Positions 40,074-48,591 of a DNA stretch of 64,000 bases are shown in pieces. The notes beneath the pieces are model-generated. The model was given only the letters and a program-made list of their open reading frames with translations, did no database searches and was not told the origin of the DNA. A program made the translations under genes and the position numbers. This DNA is from an uncultured bacterium (GTDB lineage: Bacteria; Cyanobacteriota; Vampirovibrionia; Gastranaerophilales; Gastranaerophilaceae), in contig CADBNI010000021.1 of the NCBI GenBank assembly GCA_902795965.1, positions 1 through 64,000 on the forward strand, given 5' to 3'. Position 1 is the first letter of the stretch, and every line of letters begins with the position of its first letter.

Positions 40074-41196
40074 TGTTGAATACTCCCTTTACTTTATCCA
40101 TAACGCTCGGACGAATCTTTGCATTATTTTGTATTTCATAAAGTCTTTTGTATAAGTTTCGTTCTTCTTCGGTAAGTTTTGTCGGAGTTTTTACCGCTAC
40201 AACCACAATATGATTACCTCTTTGTGAGGGTCTTGAGATATAAGGAATACCTGCCCCTTTTATCGTGATTGAATTTCCCGACTGAATACCTGCCTGAACG
40301 GTAATATTTTGTTCTCCGTCAAGGGTTTTTACGGTAATTTCGTCACCCAATGCAGCTTGTGACGGAGTTATATCAAGTCGTGTGTAAACGTCATTCCCTT
40401 CGCGTTTGAAGTATTCGGACGGTTTTACGTGTAATACCACATACAAATCTCCCGACGGACCGCCGTTAGAACCCGCATCACCTTCGTGAGAAACGCGGAT
40501 TTTGGATAAATTATCCACTCCCGCGGGAATTTTTATTTTAATTTTTCTTTCTTTTTCCAACTTACCCTGTCCGCGGCACGCTTTGCAAGGGTTAGTGATT
40601 TTTTTGCCTGCTCCTCGGCAGTCGGGGCAGGTAACAATTTGCGAAATAGAACCGAGCGGAGTACGCATAACCTGCTGAACGTGTCCCGTTCCGTGGCATG
40701 TCGGGCATGTTACGGGTTGAGAACCTTTTTCTGCGCCTGTTCCGTTACATTCGGGGCAGTTTTCAAGGTGATCGAATTTAATTTCTTTTTCCGTTCCAAA
40801 TACCGCATCTTTAAAATCTATTTCTATATCAAGTCTTAAATCGTCCCCTTCAACGGGTGCATTCGGGTCGGGTCTTCCTCCAAAGCCGAAACCTCCCATT
40901 TCGCCAAAGAACGAATTGAATATATCGTTTAGGTCGCCAAAACCGCCCGCAAACGGACCGCCCGTATCAAACCCCGCATTTTTCAAACCGTCTTCACCGT
41001 ATCGGTCGTAAGTTGCGCGTTTGTTATCGTCCGTAAGTGTTTCGTAAGCCTTGCCCAACTCTTTGAACTTTTCTTCCGCATCAGGGGCTTTATTTACGTC
41101 AGGGTGTAATGTACGTGCTTTCTTTCTGAAAGCCGATTTTATTTCATCTTTTGTAGCGTCTTTTGATACGCCCAATATTTCATAGTAATCAGTCAT
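40066..41196 (-). CDS. dnaJ: Chaperone DnaJ
   Basis: Co-chaperone that presents substrates to DnaK and stimulates its ATPase. The 376-residue protein has the J domain (DYYEILGVSKDATKDEIKSA, with HPD in LHPDVNK), a Gly/Phe linker (GGFGDLNDIFNSFFGEMGGF), the zinc-binding domain with four CxxCxGxG repeats (CPECNGTG, CPTCHGTG, CPDCRGAG, CKACRGQG), and the C-terminal substrate domain. I chose ATG 41196; the earlier TTG includes the ribosome site GAGGA. It follows grpE by 54 bases. No dnaK is in the window. Confidence 0.96.
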   Translation of the reverse strand: MTDYYEILGVSKDATKDEIKSAFRKKARTLHPDVNKAPDAEEKFKELGKAYETLTDDNKRATYDRYGEDGLKNAGFDTGGPFAGGFGDLNDIFNSFFGEMGGFGFGGRPDPNAPVEGDDLRLDIEIDFKDAVFGTEKEIKFDHLENCPECNGTGAEKGSQPVTCPTCHGTGHVQQVMRTPLGSISQIVTCPDCRGAGKKITNPCKACRGQGKLEKERKIKIKIPAGVDNLSKIRVSHEGDAGSNGGPSGDLYVVLHVKPSEYFKREGNDVYTRLDITPSQAALGDEITVKTLDGEQNITVQAGIQSGNSITIKGAGIPYISRPSQRGNHIVVVAVKTPTKLTEEERNLYKRLYEIQNNAKIRPSVMDKVKGVFNNV

Positions 41197-41250
41197 TCTT
41201 TTCCTCAATATGATTTTATCATGGAAATATGCAAGGGCAAATTATTCAAA

Positions 41251-41811
41251 TTATTCGGCGGTTGCAACATTGACAAGTGCGGGGCGCAAGACTTTATCGC
41301 CCATTTTATAACCTTTTTGAAGTTCGTTAATAATTGTATGTTCTTCATATTCCGAGGTTGGTGTTTGCATTACGGCATCATGAAAATTCGGGTCAAATTC
41401 TTTTCCTTCGGTTTCTATTTCTTCCAACCCCAATTTTGTCAAAGCATCAACAACCTGTTTGTGTACAAGGTCAAAACTTTCCTTAACTTTTGCGCAATCG
41501 TCAACATTTTCAAGGGCTTTTTTACCGCGTTCAAAGTTGTCAAGAACTTCAAGCAGTCTTTTCAATGCGTTTTCGGTACCGAATTTTAATAGTTCTTCTC
41601 TTTCGTGTTCCTGACGTTTGCGGTAATTGTCAAAATCAGCCGCAAGTCTTAAATATTGCTGATTTAGCGCATCAAATTTTTTTTGAAGCTCATTATCCTC
41701 ATTTTGTTCTTCATTGTCTTTTGAAATTTCTTCGTTATTTTCTTCCGTCAAATTTTCTTCATCAAGATTATCGGGGTTTTTGAACGGATTGTTATTATGT
41801 TTGTTTCCCAT
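41251..41811 (-). CDS. grpE: Nucleotide exchange factor GrpE
   Basis: A 186-residue exchange factor for DnaK. An acidic, disordered N-terminus (EENNEEISKDNEEQNEDNE) leads into the long coiled coil (FDALNQQYLRLAADFDNYRK), then the beta-wing domain with FDPNFHDAVMQ and VLRPALVNVA. It is the first gene of grpE-dnaJ-propeller-methyltransferase. No CIRCE palindrome was found in the short upstream region. Confidence 0.95.
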   Translation of the reverse strand: MGNKHNNNPFKNPDNLDEENLTEENNEEISKDNEEQNEDNELQKKFDALNQQYLRLAADFDNYRKRQEHEREELLKFGTENALKRLLEVLDNFERGKKALENVDDCAKVKESFDLVHKQVVDALTKLGLEEIETEGKEFDPNFHDAVMQTPTSEYEEHTIINELQKGYKMGDKVLRPALVNVATAE

Positions 41812-41917
41812 ATCGAATACCTCTTTCTTATAAAAATTATAGATGATTAAAATTATTAAACAAGAAAAATTTATTATTTTTTAATAATTTATGATAAAAT
41901 AATTTTGCGAGGAAATT

Positions 41918-42850
41918 ATGAAAAATATTTTGATAACGGGCGGAGCAGGATTTATCGGCTCACATTTATGCGACAGATTAATAGAAGAAGGCAACCACGT
42001 AATATGTTTGGATAATTTTTTTACGGGTTCTCGCAAAAATATCGAGCATCTTCTTGATAACAAAGAGTTTGAACTTATCAGGCATGATATTATCGAACCT
42101 ATTTTGCTTGAAACCGATGAAATATATAACCTTGCATGTCCCGCAAGCCCCGTTCATTACCAATTTAATCCCATAAAAACGGTAAAAACTAATGTTCTCG
42201 GGGTAACAAACATGCTTGACCTTGCTGATCAAACCAAGGCAAGAATTTTGCAGGCTTCGACAAGTGAAGTATACGGCAATCCTGCTGTTCATCCTCAAAA
42301 GGAAGAATACTGGGGAAATGTCAACCCTATCGGCATAAGAAGCTGTTATGACGAAGGAAAGCGTGTAGCCGAAACATTGATGTTTGACTTTCATCGTCAG
42401 CATAACGTTGATATCAGAGTTATAAGAATTTTTAACACTTACGGACCTCGTATGGCGAAAAATGACGGAAGGGTTGTATCAAACTTTATTATACAAGCTC
42501 TGAAGGGTGAAGATATTACAATATACGGTGACGGCTCTCAAACCCGTTCTTTCTGCTATGTTGATGATTTAATCAACGGAATGACTGCGCTAATGAACAC
42601 CGAAAACTTTATCGGTCCGGTGAACGTTGGAAATGACGGTGAATATACAATCCTGCAACTTGCGGAAAAAATTATCAAACTTTCAAATTCAAATTCAAAA
42701 ATCGTATTTAAACCTTTACCGTCAGATGATCCTTGCAAGCGCAAACCTGATTTAACCCTTGCTAAAGAAAAATTAGGTTACGAACCGAAAATTCATATTG
42801 ATGACGGCTTGACCAAAACCATTGAATATTTTTCAAAAAAATTGGGCTGA
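41918..42850 (+). CDS. UDP-glucuronate decarboxylase-like epimerase
   Basis: A 310-residue extended short-chain dehydrogenase. NAD binding is in [18 protein letters not shown], the catalytic Ser/Thr in [10 protein letters not shown], and the expected catalytic Tyr-Lys region reads [10 protein letters not shown] (Y and K present). The motif [13 protein letters not shown] and [19 protein letters not shown] are typical of UXS, which makes UDP-xylose from UDP-glucuronate. GAGGAAATT precedes the ATG. It probably provides sugars for surface polysaccharide. Confidence 0.9.
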   Translation: MKNILITGGAGFIGSHLCDRLIEEGNHVICLDNFFTGSRKNIEHLLDNKEFELIRHDIIEPILLETDEIYNLACPASPVHYQFNPIKTVKTNVLGVTNMLDLADQTKARILQASTSEVYGNPAVHPQKEEYWGNVNPIGIRSCYDEGKRVAETLMFDFHRQHNVDIRVIRIFNTYGPRMAKNDGRVVSNFIIQALKGEDITIYGDGSQTRSFCYVDDLINGMTALMNTENFIGPVNVGNDGEYTILQLAEKIIKLSNSNSKIVFKPLPSDDPCKRKPDLTLAKEKLGYEPKIHIDDGLTKTIEYFSKKLG

Positions 42851-42905
42851 GCGGGTAATTGTTTTTTATAAAATTAAAACCTTAAATATTTAAAAGGAGA
42901 AAATC

Positions 42906-43433
42906 ATGAAAAAATCTTTTAAATATTTAATTGTTGTGCCAACTTTTTTGATTTTGGCGCAATCAGCAGGAGCAGCTATGGAAAACAAAATTAAATTTGA
43001 CAAACAAACCTTTTATCTTTCAAACCCCGAAACAAAAACCGACAAATTCGTATACATACTTAAAACCGAAAATATCGGAAACCATCACAGTCAAATTATC
43101 AAAGAAATAATTCGTGATAATGACAATCCGACCAAAGCGGCAGCGGAGTTTGCGTACAAAATCCAATCGGACAACCCGAAAGCATCGGTTCTTGTCTATC
43201 CCGAAGCCGCAACCGCAGGATATATTGACTTTCCTAAAGACAAATCTTTTTATGAATATAATGCGGTAGTGTTTAAAAAAATTTCGGGCAACGCTCTTGA
43301 AAAAACGGGATATTCAAAACGTTTTTATTCGGCAGAACACGGTGGAGCCGAAGGTGCGCGTCTTGCTGCAATAACATTTGCCGAAAACAACAACAAAAAA
43401 TACATGGAGATGATTAATAAAATAAGTGATTAA
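42906..43433 (+). CDS. Secreted protein of unknown function
   Basis: A 175-residue exported protein. Signal peptide KYLIVVPTFLILAQSAGAA, then a compact alpha/beta domain with KTENIGNHHSQIIKEIIRDN, ASVLVYPEAATAGYIDFPKD and HGGAEGARLAAITFAENNNK. I do not recognise a family. An AAAAGGAG site precedes the ATG. The gene is followed by GATAAG-type repeats. Confidence 0.8.
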   Translation: MKKSFKYLIVVPTFLILAQSAGAAMENKIKFDKQTFYLSNPETKTDKFVYILKTENIGNHHSQIIKEIIRDNDNPTKAAAEFAYKIQSDNPKASVLVYPEAATAGYIDFPKDKSFYEYNAVVFKKISGNALEKTGYSKRFYSAEHGGAEGARLAAITFAENNNKKYMEMINKISD

Positions 43434-43640
43434 GTAAGATAAGTAAGGTAAGTATGATAAGTATGTATCGGGAAATAATTTTCCCTCGCCCCAACGGGGA
43501 GAGGGTACAGTTGTTTGAGCAAAGCGAATTACAACTGCGAGGGGTTTTAAGAAAAATTGATTTTTATTTTTTCCAACAAATGATTAATTAAAATAGGTAA
43601 GTAAGTTTGATAAGTAAGGGAAGTTTGGTAAGTGCGTATC
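43434..43640. repeat. GATAAGTAAG-type and REP-like repeats
   Basis: Direct units (TAAGTAAGATAAGTAAGG) at 43434-43462 and again around 43597-43635. Between them is a bipartite unit (43484-43550) with CCCTCGCCCC/GGGGAGAGGG boxes and inner arms CAGTTGT (43508-43514)/ACAACTG (43531-43537). Confidence 0.75.
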
Positions 43641-43641
43641 G

Positions 43642-43983
43642 TTACTCTTTCCAATAAACTTTAAAATTTTTTATGTCTTTTAAAGTTTTTTCGTAATCAC
43701 CTTTAAAACAAACGGTTCTGTCGTCAATATACAGATATGATGAAATTTTTATATTTGTTACATCTTTAAAATACTTATCAATGTTGTTTTCAATGAGCCA
43801 TTTTGTTGATAACATAAGATTACGTGTTGTAAAAAGGTACAACTCTGCATCTTCACTCAAACTTTTTATAAAATTTTTCGCTCCTGATTTTATTTTAGGA
43901 ATAAAATATTCATTATATTTATCTTTGCCGTATTCGTTTAAAACGCCGTCCAAATCTATTAGTATTCTTTTTTCGTATTTCAT
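43642..43983 (-). CDS. Small HAD-superfamily phosphatase-like protein
   Basis: A 113-residue protein with the minimal HAD motifs: ILIDLDGVLNEYG (nucleophile Asp and general acid Asp), LYLFTTRN (motif II Thr), and YLYIDDRTV (motif III/IV acidic pair). Its size fits capless HAD phosphatases. The substrate is unknown. GATAAG-type repeats lie on both sides of this gene and the adjacent XRE gene, suggesting a movable or exchangeable unit. Confidence 0.8.
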   Translation of the reverse strand: MKYEKRILIDLDGVLNEYGKDKYNEYFIPKIKSGAKNFIKSLSEDAELYLFTTRNLMLSTKWLIENNIDKYFKDVTNIKISSYLYIDDRTVCFKGDYEKTLKDIKNFKVYWKE

Positions 43984-44049
43984 ATCCTACTACCTTATAG
44001 TGCTTATATAGCAGTGGTGCTTAATAAGTATAGTCGATAAGATAATTCT

Positions 44050-44274
44050 ATGTCAAGATTTTGTGATGAAACATATTTAACAATCGGTAAAAATATCAAA
44101 AAATACAGATTGAGTTTGAATATTTCACAAGAAAAACTTTCTGAAATATTGAATGTGAACAGCAAATTTATCGGGCATGTGGAGAGATTTGAGAGATATA
44201 TAAGTTTAAAGAAATTAATTGAAATTGCAGAATTTTTTAAAGTACCCGTAAAGAATTTTTTTGAAGAAAATTAA
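44050..44274 (+). CDS. Minimal XRE-family DNA-binding protein
   Basis: A 74-residue HTH protein (NIKKYRLSLNISQEKLSEIL, then NSKFIGHVERFERYISLKKL). It lacks the C-terminal tail of the 105-residue XRE proteins here. It is divergent from the HAD gene with 66 bases between. No ribosome site is evident and an AT-rich TAAGAT lies 6 bases before the ATG. It may regulate the HAD gene. Confidence 0.82.
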   Translation: MSRFCDETYLTIGKNIKKYRLSLNISQEKLSEILNVNSKFIGHVERFERYISLKKLIEIAEFFKVPVKNFFEEN

Positions 44275-44321
44275 TTGGAATTTATTGGTTATTATATTTT
44301 CAAAAAGCACGTAATTTTTCC

Positions 44322-44371
44322 GTAAAGTACTTATCGAACTTACCTCACTTATCTGACTTACCTTACTTAAA
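44322..44371. repeat. GATAAG-type repeat, inverted arm
   Basis: Units CTTATCGAACTTACCTCACT and TCTGACTTACCTTACTTA are the reverse complement of the arrays at 43434 and 43597. Together they bracket the HAD and XRE genes. Confidence 0.7.
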
Positions 44372-44457
44372 TTGTAAAGATTATTTTAACATTAGCAAAT
44401 AAAATCTGTTTGTGTTACAATAGTATCAAGAGATATAGGACTTGGAGATAGTAAATT

Positions 44458-47019
44458 ATGAGCAACCAGCAGAATATGTTTGCAGACGGAAAAATCGTTC
44501 CCGTTAATATAAGAGAAGAAATGAAACGTTCATATATAGATTATGCGATGAGCGTTATTGTCGGTCGTGCATTGCCTGATGTTCGTGACGGCTTGAAACC
44601 CGTTCACAGACGTATTCTTTACGCTATGAACGAACTCGGTATGACTCCCGACAAACCGTTCAGAAAATGCGCACGTATTGTTGGTGAAGTTTTAGGTAAA
44701 TATCACCCCCACGGTGACAGTTCCGTTTATGAAGCTCTTGTTCGTCTTGCTCAAGATTTCAACACAAGATACCTGGTAGTTGACGGGCATGGAAACTTTG
44801 GCTCGGTTGACGGTGACGGTGCAGCTGCAATGCGTTATACCGAAGCACGTATGCACAAAATTACTCAATCAATGCTTGCCGATATTGATTGCGAAACCGT
44901 TGAATTTGAACCCAACTTTGACGGTTCACTGCAAGAACCCACCGTTTTGCCCGTAAGACTTCCAATGCTTTTATTAAACGGGTGTTCGGGTATCGCCGTC
45001 GGCATGGCAACAAACATTCCTCCGCACAACGTGTGCGAAATCGTTGACGGCACAATCGCATTAATTGACAATCCGAATATTACAGTTACGGAACTTATGG
45101 AATACGTAAAAGGCCCTGATTTTCCGACTGCGGCGACCATTGTAGGTTTAAATGATATTAAGCAGGCTTACGAAACAGGCAGAGGTTCAATAAAAATGCA
45201 GGCGGTTGCAAACTTTGAAGAAATTGCGGGCGGCGGCGGTCGTCAGGCGCGTACGGCAATCGTTATTACCGAAATTCCTTATCAAGTCAACAAATCCGTA
45301 CTTATTGAAAAAATTGCGGAATTGGTAAAAGACCAAAGAATTAACGGGATTTCTGATATTCGTGACGAATCCGACAGGGAAGGTATGCGTATCGTAATCG
45401 AACTTAAACGTGATGCAAAACCTGATGTCGTAAAAAATAATTTGTTCAAATTTACTCAATTATCAACTACTTTCGGTGTAAATATGCTTGCGTTGTGCGG
45501 AAAACAACCGAAATTGATGAATTTGTACGAAGTATTGTCGGAATTTGTTGAACACAGGGTTGAAATTGTTACACGCAGAACGATTTTCTTCCTCAAAAAG
45601 GCTAAAATCAGAGCGCATATTTTGGCAGGTTTGATTATTGCTCTCGGTTCCATTGACGAAGTTATCGAACTTATCAAAAAGTCCAAAACCGCTGATGATG
45701 CAAGGGTTGGTTTGATGAGCAGATTCGGGCTTGATGTCGATCAGTCAAACGCTATTTTGGAAATGCAGTTGAGAAGATTGACAGGTTTGGAACAGGATAA
45801 AGTTAAGGCCGAATATGACGAATTAATCAAGAAAATTGCCGAATACGAAGAAATTTTGGCAAGCCGTCAAAAAATTCTTGACATTATTAAAAAAGAACTT
45901 TTGGAAGACAAAGAAAAATATGGTGACGACAGAAAAACTCAAATCGTTCCCGAACAGGGCGAAGTTACGATTGAGGATTTAACTCCGAATACTCCTATGG
46001 CGGTATTTATTACACATCAAGGTTATTTGAAACGTATTTCACTTGACACGTTTGAAAGACAAAATCGCGCAACCCGCGGTAAATCGGGCATTAAGACCAA
46101 GGAAGATGATGATATTCAGCATTTCTTTACCGCAATGATGCACGATAAAGTTTTGTTCTTCTCGTCTAAGGGTACTGTTTACAGCCTAAATGTTTATGAC
46201 TTCCCCGAAGGCGGACGTCAGGCAAAAGGTTTGCCGATAGTGAACGTTCTTCCGATTGAACAGGACGAAAGAATTACGGCAGTTGTACCTGTAAGCCAGT
46301 TCTCGCACGAACTCAACCTTATAATGTTGACTAAGAAGGGTTATATCAAGAGAATTGAACTTGATAACTTCTCAAATATCAGAAGAAACGGTATTATAGC
46401 GATAGGACTTGAGGAAGGAGACGAATTGAACTGGGTAAAATTGGCTACCGCGCGTGATGAAATTATTATCGGTACATCTTGCGGTATGGCGATAAGATTC
46501 CCGATTGAAGATTTAAGACCGTTAGGACGTTCCGCAAGAGGTGTTACTTCCATGAAGTTGAGAACGGGTGATGAAATTGTCGGTTGTGACATTGTTCCGA
46601 GAGATTATGATGCGGACTTGTTGGTGGTAACTTCGGACGGTTTCGGTAAACGTACAAAACTTTCGGAATTCAGAAGTCAAAACAGAGGCGGAATCGGTTT
46701 GATTGCAACCAAGTTCAAAACTCCGTCATCAAAACTTGTTGCATTGACGATTGTACAGGATTCTGACGATATTATGATGGTTACGGCAAACGGAGTTGTA
46801 ACAAGATTGAATGCGGGTTCGATTTCACGTCAGGGACGTCCTGCAACGGGTGTAAGGGCGCAAAACCTTGTTGATAATGATACGGTTGTATCGGTAAACA
46901 AGATTGTAAACCCTGATGAGGACGAGCAGGTTAAAAAGGACGTAAGCGCAATGGATGCGGAGGAAGAAGTTTCTAACGTGTCGCAGACCAGTCTTTTGGA
47001 CACTCCGACCGAAGAATAA
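44458..47019 (+). CDS. gyrA: DNA gyrase subunit A
   Basis: Breakage-reunion subunit of gyrase, 853 residues. The winged helix carries RALPDVRDGLKPVHRRILYA, the quinolone region KYHPHGDSSVYEALVR (Ser and Glu at the two common resistance positions, the sensitive-type residues as far as I can tell), and the catalytic Tyr in AAMRYTEARM. The C-terminal pinwheel has blades starting AVFITHQGYLKRI and the gyrase-box-like QNRATRGKSG, which departs from the usual QRRGGKG. GGAGATAGTAAATT precedes the ATG, and TGTTACAATA near 44410-44419 is a likely -10. Confidence 0.95.
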   Translation: MSNQQNMFADGKIVPVNIREEMKRSYIDYAMSVIVGRALPDVRDGLKPVHRRILYAMNELGMTPDKPFRKCARIVGEVLGKYHPHGDSSVYEALVRLAQDFNTRYLVVDGHGNFGSVDGDGAAAMRYTEARMHKITQSMLADIDCETVEFEPNFDGSLQEPTVLPVRLPMLLLNGCSGIAVGMATNIPPHNVCEIVDGTIALIDNPNITVTELMEYVKGPDFPTAATIVGLNDIKQAYETGRGSIKMQAVANFEEIAGGGGRQARTAIVITEIPYQVNKSVLIEKIAELVKDQRINGISDIRDESDREGMRIVIELKRDAKPDVVKNNLFKFTQLSTTFGVNMLALCGKQPKLMNLYEVLSEFVEHRVEIVTRRTIFFLKKAKIRAHILAGLIIALGSIDEVIELIKKSKTADDARVGLMSRFGLDVDQSNAILEMQLRRLTGLEQDKVKAEYDELIKKIAEYEEILASRQKILDIIKKELLEDKEKYGDDRKTQIVPEQGEVTIEDLTPNTPMAVFITHQGYLKRISLDTFERQNRATRGKSGIKTKEDDDIQHFFTAMMHDKVLFFSSKGTVYSLNVYDFPEGGRQAKGLPIVNVLPIEQDERITAVVPVSQFSHELNLIMLTKKGYIKRIELDNFSNIRRNGIIAIGLEEGDELNWVKLATARDEIIIGTSCGMAIRFPIEDLRPLGRSARGVTSMKLRTGDEIVGCDIVPRDYDADLLVVTSDGFGKRTKLSEFRSQNRGGIGLIATKFKTPSSKLVALTIVQDSDDIMMVTANGVVTRLNAGSISRQGRPATGVRAQNLVDNDTVVSVNKIVNPDEDEQVKKDVSAMDAEEEVSNVSQTSLLDTPTEE

Positions 47020-47027
47020 TACAACAT

Positions 47028-47065
47028 AGAGGATTAGTCTTTGTAAATAGCTAATCCTCTGTTTT
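47028..47065 (+). terminator. Intrinsic terminator of gyrA
   Basis: AGAGGATTAG (47028-47037) pairs with CTAATCCTCT (47051-47060), followed by GTTTTTG. Confidence 0.87.
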
Positions 47066-47298
47066 TGTGGGAGCGTTTTTGTCATCCTGAGATTTTTTGA
47101 AAATCGCAAATGCCTTAAATTTAGATCTTGCAAGTTTTTTGGGGCAATATAAGTTATAACACCATCCATGAAAACATGGATATGAAAACATGTCCATGTT
47201 ATTGGGGACTTTTCAAATTTGAAAAATGAGTTATACTGATAATGTAGTTAAGGTTCACGCCCTTTGATGGCAAAGCCGTTTACTTTCGGAGCAGTAGT

Positions 47299-47679
47299 AT
47301 GGGATATATTCATTGCTGCGGTGCTTTACACAAGACTAAAACGTTTCGTCTTGCACCGCAGGAAAACTTTTTGCTGTGCGAACTCGATTATCTCTCTAAA
47401 TGTCCCGTGTGCGGACATACGGTCGTTCAGCTTACAAGAATTAATAAAAATGATGACATTTCGGTCGTCAGAAGAATTAATAAAAAAGCAAGAGAATTTT
47501 TTGAAAAATTGAAATCGAAAATTCTATATGAGATAAAACCTATCAATTATAACTTAAAAAATGTCGGAAGATTTTATCTTAATTATAACGAATTTGGTGT
47601 AAAAAAGAGGTGCTATTCAAATCTCAGAACACTAAAAATCGGATTGCATGAAAATAAATACCTAAAAATCAACCCTTAA
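47299..47679 (+). CDS. Small zinc-ribbon-like protein at the phage block edge
   Basis: A 126-residue basic protein. It has MGYIHCCGALHKT, then CELDYLSKCPVCGHTVVQL, so paired cysteines could bind zinc; the rest is Lys-rich (KKAREFFEKLKSKI). I chose ATG 47299, with GGAG about ten bases upstream. Function is unknown; the position at the left edge of the phage-derived genes suggests it belongs to them. A terminator follows. Confidence 0.65.
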   Translation: MGYIHCCGALHKTKTFRLAPQENFLLCELDYLSKCPVCGHTVVQLTRINKNDDISVVRRINKKAREFFEKLKSKILYEIKPINYNLKNVGRFYLNYNEFGVKKRCYSNLRTLKIGLHENKYLKINP

Positions 47680-47693
47680 TCTTTTATCTCTCA

Positions 47694-47721
47694 GGGCGGA
47701 TTTTTCCGCCCTTTTATTTTT
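47694..47721 (+). terminator. Intrinsic terminator
   Basis: GGGCGGA (47694-47700) pairs with TCCGCCC (47705-47711), followed by TTTTATTTTTT. Confidence 0.88.
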
Positions 47722-47791
47722 TAGGAAATATTATGAATGATTTTAAATAATTTTCCGTTATGCTGATAGATGAGACAAAAAGGGAACAGGT

Positions 47792-48049
47792 ATGCTAACT
47801 TCAAAGGAATTAGAAGTACTGTCATTGGTTGCATTAGGGTATTCTGATAAAGAAATCGGATATATACTTAAAATATCTTACGGTACGGTAAGAAACCACA
47901 TAGACAAATCAATACTAAAATTATGTGCGCAAAACAGGGTTCATGCAGTCATGATTTATAAATTCAGTCATAAAGATTGGTTAGAGGATATTTATGAAAA
48001 GAATAATAATTCACTGGACTGCAGGAACATATTACCCTACCGGTTATGA
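47792..48049 (+). CDS. LuxR-type HTH protein
   Basis: An 85-residue DNA-binding protein with the GerE/LuxR helix-turn-helix: LTSKELEVLSLVALGYSDKE then ISYGTVRNHIDKSILKL. It has no receiver or autoinducer domain. Its 3' end overlaps the amidase gene by 56 bases, so the two are coupled, and it may control the lysis gene or the phage block. Phage late-gene activators of this size are known. Confidence 0.82.
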   Translation: MLTSKELEVLSLVALGYSDKEIGYILKISYGTVRNHIDKSILKLCAQNRVHAVMIYKFSHKDWLEDIYEKNNNSLDCRNILPYRL

Positions 48050-48488
48050 AAAAGAACATTATCATTTTTTGGTTGATAAAGATGGAAATATTCATAACGG
48101 TAAATTTAAACCCGAAGACAACGAAATATGTAAAATAAATAAGTATGCAACGCATACGGGTGGAGGTAACACCGGCTCAATAGGAGTTGCATTATGCGCT
48201 ATGGCAGGATTTAAATCCAAAACTTGTGTGGGAAGTTACCCGATTGAGAAAAAACAGTTTGAAAGCTGTATGTGTTTTTGTGCAGAATTGGCAAAAAAAT
48301 ACAAAATCAATATTACACCTCAAACTCTTATGACCCATTATGAATTTGGATTGAAAAACCCCAAAACCTCGAGTGCGGGGAAGATTGATATCGTATATCT
48401 TCCCCCCTACCCGTGGGTTGAAAAAAATGAAGTCGGAAGTTTTATAAGATCTAAAGTGAAATGGTATTTGCAAAGAAGTGAGAAGTGA
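47994..48488 (+). CDS. N-acetylmuramoyl-L-alanine amidase (endolysin type)
   Basis: A 164-residue Amidase_2 (T7 lysozyme fold) enzyme cutting between muramic acid and L-Ala. Zinc ligands are expected in RIIIHWTAG (first His), LMTHYEFG (second His) and the loop with GKIDIVYLPP. YHFLVDKDGNIHNG is the family strand pair. There is no signal peptide, so export would need a holin; the 76-residue protein at 62676 is a candidate. GAGG precedes the ATG within the LuxR-type gene. Confidence 0.9.
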   Translation: MKRIIIHWTAGTYYPTGYEKEHYHFLVDKDGNIHNGKFKPEDNEICKINKYATHTGGGNTGSIGVALCAMAGFKSKTCVGSYPIEKKQFESCMCFCAELAKKYKINITPQTLMTHYEFGLKNPKTSSAGKIDIVYLPPYPWVEKNEVGSFIRSKVKWYLQRSEK

Positions 48489-48591
48489 AAGGCGTGAGAG
48501 GTTCTTATCTGTGCGCCTTCGGCGCAAATAGCTATACCTCTATTCATCCTCTTTATTCGAACTTCTCACTTGCTAAAAAAAGGAGAAAATT

